DNA of 32,291 nt. Origin: an uncultured Caulobacteraceae bacterium (lineage in GTDB: Bacteria; Pseudomonadota; Alphaproteobacteria; Caulobacterales; Caulobacteraceae). Every line of letters begins with the position of its first letter. The first letter of the stretch is position 1. The notes below the pieces were generated by a model. It searched no databases. It was not told the origin of the DNA and saw only the letters and a list, made by a program, of their open reading frames with translations. The DNA lies in NCBI GenBank assembly GCA_903923135.1, contig CAIXWN010000275.1, positions 1-32,291 of the forward strand. Direction: 5' to 3'. This document shows, in pieces, positions 15,906 to 24,300 of this stretch. A program made the position numbers and the translations under genes.

Positions 15906-16892
15906 CTACTGATCCGCCTGCTGCTGTTGCTGCTGGTGGTGCTGGTCGAGGCGGGCGGCGCTGCTGGCGCGGCGGCGGGCGGCGGCGATGGCTGGAGCGC
16001 CCAGGCGGAGGAACTCCGGCTCCGCGTCCTGGGCCGTGGCGTGGCGCACCGAGACGCCCACAGACAGCTGGCTTTCGGCGTCGCCTTTGAACACGCCGCG
16101 CGAGGGCGGCACGTCTGAATAGTCGCGGCCGATGGCCACTGGAATGTGCCGCTCGCCGGCCAGGATGTCGTTGGTGGGGTCGAACCCCATCCAGCGCAGG
16201 GAGGGCAGGAAAACCTCCACCCAAGCGTGTGTGGCCTGGGGATCGGAGCGTTCGCCGTGGCTGCGGCTGCTGGCCAGATAGCCGGACACATATCGCGCCG
16301 GAATGCCCCAGCCGCGGCAGATGGCGATCATGATGTGGGCGAAGTCCTGGCAGACGCCCTTGCCGCCCTCCAGCGCCTCGTCGATGGGGCTGTCCGCGCC
16401 GGTGACCCCGCGCTCATAGTCCAGGCCGTTGTACAGGATGCCGCTGAGGGCGCGCAGGGCCGACAGCGGGTCCAGCGCCCGCAGGTCGGGGATGAACTTG
16501 TCCTCGCAGAACTTCAAAAGCAGCGGCGTCGAGGCGGCGAATCCGTGCGGGCGCAAAAAATCCCAGCACTCATCCTGCACCGCCGCGCCGGCCAGCAGGT
16601 CCCACTCGGCGGCGTCCAGAGCGGCGGGCGGCATGGGCGGCGCGTCCGTCTCCACCAGCGAATGGGCGGTGATGGTCAACTGGCGGTGGGGATGGGGCAC
16701 GTCGAAGTGGCGCACTGTGTTTCCCCAGGGATCAACGTAGGAGAACATCTGCGCGGGCGGGTCAACCTCCAGCGTGAAGTTGATCAGGTTCTGCCCGTGC
16801 GCCACACGGGGCTGCATCCACAGCTCCATGACGCTCTCGCGAACCGGTTCGTCGTAGTTGTACTGGGTCACATGGCGGATTTCGAACAGCAT
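15906..16892 (-). CDS. Transglutaminase-like protein (bacterial transglutaminase N-terminal + core)
   Basis: This 328-residue protein has the N-terminal beta-region typical of this family (residues 1-85: FEIRHVTQYNYDEPVRESVMELWMQPR) and a transglutaminase-like core. The likely catalytic triad is Cys181 (GKGVCQDFAHI), His222 (ATHAWVEVF) and Asp238 (GFDPTND). Such proteins are thiol peptidases or amide-transfer enzymes; in this gene neighbourhood the family is predicted to act on peptides made or modified by the ATP-grasp partner. No signal peptide is visible. The ATG at 16892 shares one base with the alpha-E stop codon (TGATG). The C-terminal tail is rich in Gln and His (HHQQQQQQ) and encoded by CAG/CAA repeats. 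Confidence 0.92.
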   Translation of the reverse strand: MLFEIRHVTQYNYDEPVRESVMELWMQPRVAHGQNLINFTLEVDPPAQMFSYVDPWGNTVRHFDVPHPHRQLTITAHSLVETDAPPMPPAALDAAEWDLLAGAAVQDECWDFLRPHGFAASTPLLLKFCEDKFIPDLRALDPLSALRALSGILYNGLDYERGVTGADSPIDEALEGGKGVCQDFAHIMIAICRGWGIPARYVSGYLASSRSHGERSDPQATHAWVEVFLPSLRWMGFDPTNDILAGERHIPVAIGRDYSDVPPSRGVFKGDAESQLSVGVSVRHATAQDAEPEFLRLGAPAIAAARRRASSAARLDQHHQQQQQQADQ

Positions 16893-17833
16893 CAGGCGGG
16901 CAGCCTCATTTCCAGCGGATAGGCCACGAAGGTCTCGAACATGGCCTGGTGAATGCCGGTGCATTCGGCTTCGACGGTGTTGAGGATGGCGCTTGCGCCG
17001 ACGGCTTCCACATCCTCCACGTCGGTGTAGGCGAGGCGGGCGTTGAGTCGGCCGGCCAGGCGCGCCGGGTCGCCGCGACCGATCTCCCGACCGCGCGAGA
17101 GGTGGTTCAGGTGTTCCTTGATTCGCTCGGTGGAGTAGCGGATCGACCGCGGGAAATCCTCGTCGAACAGCAGGAACTCGAGGATGTTCTTGGAGTGCAG
17201 ATCCGCCGTGTAGGCCCGCAGATAGGGTTCCAGGGCGCAGGCCATGCGCAGGACGCTGACGAGGGCCAGATGGTCGTCAATGACCCGACCCTGCGGTCCG
17301 CTGAAGCAGACCCGAAGCAGACGGGCGATCAGTTGCGCCCGCTCGAGATGCACCCCGGTGACCATGAACCGCCAGCCCTCGCCGTGGCTCATGGTGGCGT
17401 CGGCGGCGCCCTTGAACAGGTGCAGGTCGGCGATGATGCCCTGCAGAAATTCCGGGGCGTCGGCCTCGAAGGCGCGCTCCGCATGACCGTCGATGGCGCG
17501 CAGATAAAGCAGGTTGAGCCGTTCCCAGGTTTCGCTGGTGATCTGGTCGCGGACCTGGCGGGCGTTCTCGCGGGCCCGAGCCAGGGAGACCAGAACCGAG
17601 CCTCCGCGCTCCTTGTCGAGCACAAGGGCGCGGGCGGCGTCCAGGGCGTGGCTGACGCCGGTGGGCTCGGGATCGCCGATGGCGGCCCGGGCCAGCTGGG
17701 CGGCCATGGCCCCAGCGTCCGTGCGGTCCAGGGTGGCGTTGAGCATGACCGCCGAAAGGCGCGACAGATGCTCGGCGCGTTCGACGTATCGGCCAACCCA
17801 GTAAAGGCTGTCGGCGACCCGGGCGAGCATCAT
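16892..17833 (-). CDS. Alpha-E domain-containing protein (DUF403)
   Basis: This 313-residue, largely helical protein starts MMLARVADSLYWVGRYVERAEHLSRL, which is the hallmark opening of the alpha-E family (the conserved LYW-x-GRY-x-ER block). Further family-like segments are ARENARQVRDQITSETWERLN and FPRSIRYSTERIKEHL. Alpha-E proteins have no proven activity; they occur almost always beside a circularly permuted ATP-grasp and a transglutaminase and are predicted to act with them in peptide-bond or amide formation. The ATG at 17833 overlaps the ATP-grasp stop (ATGA); a second Met follows directly (17830). Its own stop overlaps the transglutaminase start. The order and overlaps mean the three proteins are made together. 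Confidence 0.93.
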   Translation of the reverse strand: MMLARVADSLYWVGRYVERAEHLSRLSAVMLNATLDRTDAGAMAAQLARAAIGDPEPTGVSHALDAARALVLDKERGGSVLVSLARARENARQVRDQITSETWERLNLLYLRAIDGHAERAFEADAPEFLQGIIADLHLFKGAADATMSHGEGWRFMVTGVHLERAQLIARLLRVCFSGPQGRVIDDHLALVSVLRMACALEPYLRAYTADLHSKNILEFLLFDEDFPRSIRYSTERIKEHLNHLSRGREIGRGDPARLAGRLNARLAYTDVEDVEAVGASAILNTVEAECTGIHQAMFETFVAYPLEMRLPA

Positions 17834-19308
17834 GGCGCCGTCTCCAGGTCGGCCTCTGCCGTCAGGCCGCCATCATCCGAAAGCACCCATGTGTCCTTCG
17901 ATCCGCCCCCCTGGCTGGAGTTGACCACCAGCGAGCCGCGCTTCAGCGCCACCCGCGTCAGGGCGCCGGGAGTGACCACCACCTTCTCGCCCGAAAGGAT
18001 GAAGGGGCGCAGGTCGACGTGCCGCGGTTCGATGTGGCCGTCGACCAGACAGGGCGCCGTCGACAGCTGGATCGTCGGCTGGGCGATGTAGTTTTCCGGA
18101 TCCGCCTTGAGCGCCTCGGCGAATTCGGCCCGCTCGGCGGAGCTGGCGTGGGGCCCCACCAGCATGCCGTAGCCGCCGGAGGCGCCGACGGCCTTGACCA
18201 CCAGCTTGTCCAGATTGGCCAGCACGTGATCGAGTTCCGCTGGCACGCGGCAGAGGAAGGTCTTTACGTTGGGCAGGATGGCGTCCTCATCGAGGTAGTA
18301 TTTGATGATCGACGGCACATAGGCATAGACGGCCTTGTCGTCGGCGACGCCGGTTCCCGGCGCGTTGCAGATCACCACATTCCCCGAACGATAGGCGTTG
18401 AACAGGCCGGCGACGCCCAGACCGGAATCGCGGCGGAAGCTCAGTGGATCGATGTAGTCGTCGTCGACGCGGCGGTAGATCACGTCGACACGCTGCAGAC
18501 CGGCGGTGGTGCGCATGTAGACTAGGTTGTCGTGGACGGCGAGGTCGCGGCCTTCCACCAGCGGCACGCCCATCAGCCGCGCCAGGTAGGCGTGCTCGTA
18601 ATAGGCTGAATTGTAGACGCCGGGCGTCAGCACCACGACCTGGGGGTTGGGACGCCACTCGCCGGCCATGCTCTTGAGGGTGGCCAGCAGCAGGTCGGGA
18701 TAGCGCTCCACCGGCTTCACGCCGGCCTGGCGGAAGGTGCCAGGGAAGGTTCGCCGCGCGGCCTCGCGGTTGGCGAGCATGTAGGACACGCCCGACGGAA
18801 CCCGCAGGTTGTCCTCCAGCACGAAGAACTCGCCGTCCTCGCCGCGGATCAGATCGCTGCCGCAGACGTTCACATAGGCGTTATGCGGAACATAGAGATG
18901 CTGCATCTGCCGTCGGTAGGATGGCGCGCCCAGAATCAGGTCGCGCGGCACGATGCCGTCGGCGATGATCTTCTGCTCGCCGTAGATGTCGGCCAGGAAC
19001 AGGTTCAGCGCCCGGAGCCGCTGGATCAGGCCCTTCTCGATCTTCGCCCATTCGGTCGCCGGGATAATGCGGGGAAAAAGATCGGTGGGGATGATCCGCT
19101 CGGTGGCGCTCTCGCCGCCATACACGGTGAAGGTGATGCCCTGCAGCAGGAACGAGCGTTCGAGGGTGTGCTGGCGATCCGCCAGTTCCATCGAGCCGAG
19201 AGTCTGGATGCGGTTGTGAAGCAGTTCGTAGTGGGGTCGCGTGTCGCCGGCGGAGGCGAACATCTCGTCATAGGCCAGCCCCGCCGGGTAGTCGTCCGGT
19301 CGCCGCAT
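17830..19308 (-). CDS. Circularly permuted type-2 ATP-grasp protein
   Basis: This 492-residue protein has the typical length and sequence of the permuted ATP-grasp family: AYDEMF near the start, RTLERSFLLQGITFTVYG-like sequence (here HTLERSFLLQGITFTVYGG), PRDLILGAPSYRRQM, FFVLEDNLRVPSGVSYML, NAPGTGVADDKAVYAYVP and, at the end, LVVNSSQGGGSKDTWVL. ATP-grasp enzymes activate a carboxylate as acyl phosphate and join it to an amine; the substrate here is unknown. I prefer the ATG at 19308: codons between it and an upstream in-frame ATG (19365) are poor in third-position G/C compared with the rest, so that part looks non-coding. First gene of the three-gene operon. Confidence 0.92.
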   Translation of the reverse strand: MRRPDDYPAGLAYDEMFASAGDTRPHYELLHNRIQTLGSMELADRQHTLERSFLLQGITFTVYGGESATERIIPTDLFPRIIPATEWAKIEKGLIQRLRALNLFLADIYGEQKIIADGIVPRDLILGAPSYRRQMQHLYVPHNAYVNVCGSDLIRGEDGEFFVLEDNLRVPSGVSYMLANREAARRTFPGTFRQAGVKPVERYPDLLLATLKSMAGEWRPNPQVVVLTPGVYNSAYYEHAYLARLMGVPLVEGRDLAVHDNLVYMRTTAGLQRVDVIYRRVDDDYIDPLSFRRDSGLGVAGLFNAYRSGNVVICNAPGTGVADDKAVYAYVPSIIKYYLDEDAILPNVKTFLCRVPAELDHVLANLDKLVVKAVGASGGYGMLVGPHASSAERAEFAEALKADPENYIAQPTIQLSTAPCLVDGHIEPRHVDLRPFILSGEKVVVTPGALTRVALKRGSLVVNSSQGGGSKDTWVLSDDGGLTAEADLETAP

Positions 19309-19568
19309 GGGGGTTGAACGCTCTGCAACCGTTTGTATGTCGACCACGCGCACGCCTGAAGTCATGGAAACCCGAAACGCAACTAGTCCATCCTGCGCAG
19401 GCGTTAGGCAACCCGCTTTGTGGGGGTGGTGCGCCGGCCGGACTCTGCGCTCAAAAAACGGGCGCCGGGCCCCCTCAGGGGTGGTCGGCGGGTGGCGGGC
19501 TGCAGTCAGCGGCGCGTGACACGACTCCCGCGGGTCTCTAGACATCCTCCCGGGGCTGAAAGGGTGTC
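19309..19568. promoter_or_regulatory. Divergent control region between ATP-grasp operon and tamA
   Basis: This 260-base region must hold promoters for both directions. Visible structure includes a perfect 10-bp palindrome CCTGCGCAGG (19392-19401), an A6 run (19453-19458) and a CCCC-TCA-GGGG hairpin (19471-19481). A minus-strand TTGCCT is spaced 17 bases from GACTAG, a weak promoter-like pair around the palindrome. I cannot assign either promoter with confidence. Confidence 0.35.
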
Positions 19569-21368
19569 GTGAAGCCGTTGAACCGCAACACCGTCGCCGG
19601 GATGCTGCTGGCACTGGGTTTGACCGGACTGGCCGGGCCGGCGTCGGCGGCGCCCAACGCCGTTGTCGAGGGCCTGACCGACGGCGCCCTGCGGGGCCAA
19701 CTGGAACTGGCGGTGGGGGAGGCCAGGACGCCGCCCGGCAGCGCTCTGGCGGCGCGGCGTCGCGCCATCCAGGCGGCCAAGGACGCCATCGCTCTGCTCC
19801 GCTCGGAAGGCTATTACGAGGGCCTCGCCGAGCCCGATCCGGCGGCGACCACCGCCGCGCGGCCGGTGATCCGGGTGACGCCCGGACCGCGCTTCAGGCT
19901 GGCGGACGCCGCCATCGACTGGAACGGTGCAGCGCCCGACCCGGTCGCGCAGGCCGCAACGCTCAAGGCGCTGGACCTGAAGGCCGGCGCTCCCGGGCGC
20001 GCCGCCGACATTCTCGCCGCCGAGGGTCGCGCCATCGCCGGTCTGCAGAAGCTCGGCTATGCCGACGCCAGGCTGGCGCCGCGTCAGGTGGTGGTCGACC
20101 ACGCCGACGACACGGTCAGGCCGACCCTGCGCCTGGCCTCGGGCCCCAGGGTTCGTCTGGGTGCGGCGCGGCTGGTCAGCAAGGGGCTCACCCGCTCGCG
20201 CTGGGCCGAGAGCCTTGCGCCCTGGAAGGTGGGCGCGATCTACGATCCAGCCATCCTGGCGAAGCTGGAAAAGCGACTGGTCGACACCAGCGCCTATGAG
20301 TCGGCGACTGTCGCGCTGGCGCCCCCGGGCCCCGCCGCCGCCCCCGACACGCCGCGGCCCGTCGAGATCACCCTGGTTGATCGGCCATCGCACGCCCTGG
20401 AACTCGGGGCAGGGTATTCGACGACGGAAGGGTCGGGCGTCGACGGCAAATGGACCCTCTATAATCGCCTCGGCCGGGCCGACTCCCTGATCCTCACCGC
20501 CAAGGCCTACGACGTCCAGCAGAAGCTCGATCTGGAGCTCGATCTGCCGGACTGGGCCCACATCGACCAGACCCTGAAGGTCGGCGGGGGCTTCCTGGGC
20601 GATCGGACCAAGGCCTACAGCGATCTTGGGGCCGGCGTGCGGCTGGATGTCGTGCGGCACTACAGCCTTACCACGGCGATCTTCGTCGGCGGCGCCCTCG
20701 ACTTCGCCTCGACGCGGGAAAGGACCGCCGTCAACAGCATGGCCACACCCGTAGGCGTGGACCTGAAACTGTTCATCGCCACCGCCAAGGCCGGCTTCGT
20801 GCTTGACCGGTCGGACAGCATCCTCAACCCTCGCCGGGGGTGGCGGCTCGAGGCTGAGGCCGACCCCACCTGGATCGGCGGCGACCGCAACCTGGGTTAT
20901 GTGAAGAGTCACGCCCAGGTCACCGGCTACCTGCCCTTTGGCGCCGGCCTGCCCGTGGTCGCCGCCCGTCTGAAGGTGGGGTCGATCTGGGGAGGATCGA
21001 TTCCCGAGGTGCCGGCCGACCGGCGGTTCTTCGCCGGGGGCGGGGGTTCGGTGCGCGGCTACGGCTACCAGGGCGTCGGGCCGAGACTGTCGGACAACAC
21101 GCCCGAGGGGGGGCTGTCGCTCACCGAAGGTTCGGTCGAACTGCGCCAACCGCTGGGCCGGCGCTGGGGGCTGGTGGCCTTCGCCGACGTCGGCGGGGTC
21201 GGCTCGTCGCAGGTCCCGGAGTTCTCGAACCTCGCCGTCGGGGTGGGGGCGGGCGTCCGCTATGACCTGGGCTTCGGCCCATTGCGCCTCGACATCGGCA
21301 CGCCCCTGAACCCGCGCGCCGGCGACAGCCCCGTGCAGGTCTACATCAGCATCGGACAGGCGTTTTGA
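19569..21368 (+). CDS. tamA: Autotransporter assembly factor TamA (Omp85 family)
   Basis: This 599-residue outer-membrane protein has a signal peptide (MLLALGLTGLAGPASA before APNAVV), a periplasmic region of POTRA type (residues ~30-270, e.g. EGLTDGALRGQLELAV and GKKLGYADARLA-like repeats) and a 16-strand Omp85 barrel (~280-599). The barrel carries the family's lid motif VRGY at residues 495-498 (FFAGGGGSVRGYGYQGVGP) and ends in a terminal Phe (SIGQAF), the BAM recognition signal. TamA works with inner-membrane-anchored TamB in moving proteins or phospholipids to the outer membrane. The start is GTG at 19569. Its stop overlaps the tamB start (TTGA). Confidence 0.94.
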   Translation: MKPLNRNTVAGMLLALGLTGLAGPASAAPNAVVEGLTDGALRGQLELAVGEARTPPGSALAARRRAIQAAKDAIALLRSEGYYEGLAEPDPAATTAARPVIRVTPGPRFRLADAAIDWNGAAPDPVAQAATLKALDLKAGAPGRAADILAAEGRAIAGLQKLGYADARLAPRQVVVDHADDTVRPTLRLASGPRVRLGAARLVSKGLTRSRWAESLAPWKVGAIYDPAILAKLEKRLVDTSAYESATVALAPPGPAAAPDTPRPVEITLVDRPSHALELGAGYSTTEGSGVDGKWTLYNRLGRADSLILTAKAYDVQQKLDLELDLPDWAHIDQTLKVGGGFLGDRTKAYSDLGAGVRLDVVRHYSLTTAIFVGGALDFASTRERTAVNSMATPVGVDLKLFIATAKAGFVLDRSDSILNPRRGWRLEAEADPTWIGGDRNLGYVKSHAQVTGYLPFGAGLPVVAARLKVGSIWGGSIPEVPADRRFFAGGGGSVRGYGYQGVGPRLSDNTPEGGLSLTEGSVELRQPLGRRWGLVAFADVGGVGSSQVPEFSNLAVGVGAGVRYDLGFGPLRLDIGTPLNPRAGDSPVQVYISIGQAF

Positions 21369-24300
21369 CGGCCGCGGACGACAACGTGCCGGTGGTTCCC
21401 CCCACGGCCGGATCGGCGCCGCCTCCGGCCACGCGCCGCCGCCTCGTCGGCGTGTTCATCGCGGGCGCCGTTCTGGGGCTGATCAGCGCGGTGATCCGTT
21501 ACGGACCTTCCACCGCGCCCGGCCGTGCGCTGGTGGCCGGGCTGGTCTCGGGCGTGCGGGTCGGTGACCTTGGCTGGCTGAGCATCGAGGGCCTGGACGG
21601 CGACCCGTGGAGCGACTTCACCCTGCGGCGACTGACCATCGCCGACCGTCAGGGGGTCTGGCTCGACGCCCGGCGCCTGGCGGTGCGTTGGCGCGCACAG
21701 GAGCTTTGGCGCCGGCGGGTGCACATCGAGGCCCTTTCGGCGAGGAGCGTCACCCTCATGCGCCGGCCGGCGACGCTGCCGAGCGAGGCGGGCGGGGGCG
21801 GGGGCTCGCCGGTGGCGGTGCGTATCGACCGGATCGCGACCATGGTCACCATGACCCCACAGTTCGCCTGGCGGCGTGGAGACTACCTGCTCGACGGCGC
21901 GCTCGACCTGGGGCGCAATACCGCCGCCAGCGGTCGGGTCAGCGCCGTCAGCCTGTTGCATCCCGGCGACTTCCTGCGCGTCGGCTTCAAATTCAGCGCC
22001 GCCGCCATCGGCCTGGAAGCTCACGCCCGCGAGGCCATGGGCGGGGCGCTGGCGGGCAGCCTGGGTCTTGAGGCCGACAAGCCCTTCTTTCTCGACGCCC
22101 GCGCCCACGGCACGCCGCGGGCCGGCTGGTTCGACCTGGCCACCGCCGTCGGACCCACCGCGGCGGCCAGCGCCGCCGGTCGCTGGTCGCCGGTCGGCGG
22201 GCAGGCCTCGGGGCGGCTGGACATGACTGCCTCGAAACTGCTGGCCCCCTGGCGGGCTGGAGTCGGGCCCTTGGCGACCTTCCGCCTCGACGCCAGCCGC
22301 CTGGCCGAAAGCCGTTATCGGGTCGCCCTGCAGGCAAGCGCCGAGAAGGCAGCGGTGAGGGCCGACGGTGAGATCGACCCGGGCCGGCTCCGCACCGGTG
22401 TGGGCGGCCTGCTGGTCAGCGCCCAGGTCGCCGACCTGTCGGCCATCGCCGGCGTGCCCGGACTCGGGCCGACCCGGGCCAGCGGGAGGCTCACCGGCGA
22501 CGCCCGGCGCTGGAAGCTGATCGGGACCGCCTCAGCGGACAAGGTCGAGGAGGTGGGCGTGACGTTGACCCGGCTGGCCGGCCCCTTCCAGCTTGAGCAG
22601 ACCGACAAGGCACTGACGCTGAAGATCGATGCGGTCGGCGCCGGCGGCGCCGGCGCGGGGCCGGTCGCGGTCCTGCTTGGGCCGAGCCCACGCGCCGCGG
22701 GCGAGATCGACTGGCTGGCCGGCGGACGCATCCTGCTGAGGAAGCTCGCCGTGCACGGTCTGGCCCTGGATGTGGAAGGCGACGGCGCCTGGGGCCTGTT
22801 CGGCGACCTGTCGTTCAGGGGCAAGGCCCGGGCCCACAATCTCGCCGCCGCGGCGCCCGGAACGGCGGGTACGATCCAGGTCGACTGGCGCGCCGCCCAG
22901 CCGAAGGCGACCGCGCCCTGGACTTTCAGCCTGCAGGCCCGCGGCCAGGGTCTGCGCCTGGCCTCGGCCGAGGCGAACAGCCTGCTCGGTCCCGCGCCGG
23001 CGTTCAGGGCCGACGGGCGCTACGACTCCACCGCCCTGACCATCGACCGCGCCAGCCTGGATGGCGGGGGCGTCGCGGGCGCCACGTCGGGGTCCATGGC
23101 CGCCGCAGGTGATCTTCGATTCAAGGTGGCCTGGACCGGCAAGGGCCCCCTTCTGCTTGGGCCGCTGGCGATCTCGGGCCGGACCCAGGGCGAGGGAACG
23201 GTGAGCGGAACCCTGACAAGACCGCGGCTGGACCTGATGGCCGGATTCGCCTCGATCGACCTGCCTGACCTCGCCGACCTGCAACTTCGCGACGCCCGCC
23301 TGGCCCTGACCCTGATGCGCGATGAGCAGACCCTGTCCGGTCGCGTCGGCCTGGCCGCCGCCAGCGACCAGGGCCCGGCGAGGGTCGGAGCGGCCTTCGC
23401 CCTGGTTCCCGGCGGCGTGAGCCTCAGCGATATCGACGTCGCCGCCGCCGGCGTGGCCCTGAGCGGTTCGGCCACCCTGAAGGGGCGCAGCCCCATCCAG
23501 GCCGACCTGGCCATGGCCGTCGGGCCCGGCGTGCTGCTGACCAGCGGTCGCGCCGACGGCCGCATACAGGTCACCCCGGCCGCCGACGGCCCGCACGCCC
23601 GCGTGTCGCTGAAGGGCGCGGCCCTGGTGTTTCCCGACAACGCCGGGGCTCTGGAAACGCTCAGCTTCACCGCCGACGGTCCGATGAGCCGGCTGCCCTA
23701 TCAGATCGAGGCGCGCGGAGACGCCTCGGGACTGAGGGGCCGGCTGAAGGGCGCCGGCGTGCTGACCCACGCGGGCGGAGAGCCGGCGGCCACTTTCACC
23801 GGCGCCGGCCGCCTGGGCGCGGCAGACCTGCGCACCCTGGCGCCGGCCGAGCTGGCGTTCCGCCGGTCCGGCGTCGCCGGATCGCTGCATCTGGCCGTCG
23901 GTCAGGGCGGCAGGGCGGACGTTACCCTCAACCAGACGGCTGCCGGACTGAACGGCCGCGCGGTGCTGGCCGCCCTGGACCTGGCCCTGATCGATCCGGA
24001 CGTGCGCGGCCGGGCCGACGGCGTGCTGGCCTTCTCGCGGGTGGCCAACGTCCTGGCCGGAACCGCCCAGCTGACCGTGGCCGGCCTGACCTCCCGCGAC
24101 CTGGAAGGCTCGACGCCCCTGGCCGGGTCGTTGAACGCCACCTTCGGCGGCGACGCAGTGAGCGTGAGCACCCAGCTTACCGACACGGCGGGCTCCAGGC
24201 TCTCGGTCGATCTGCGCCTGCCGGCGACGCTGTCGGCATCGCCGCTGGTGCTGGGGCTCGAGACCCGCAAGCCGATCTCCGGACACTTCTCGGCCGACGG

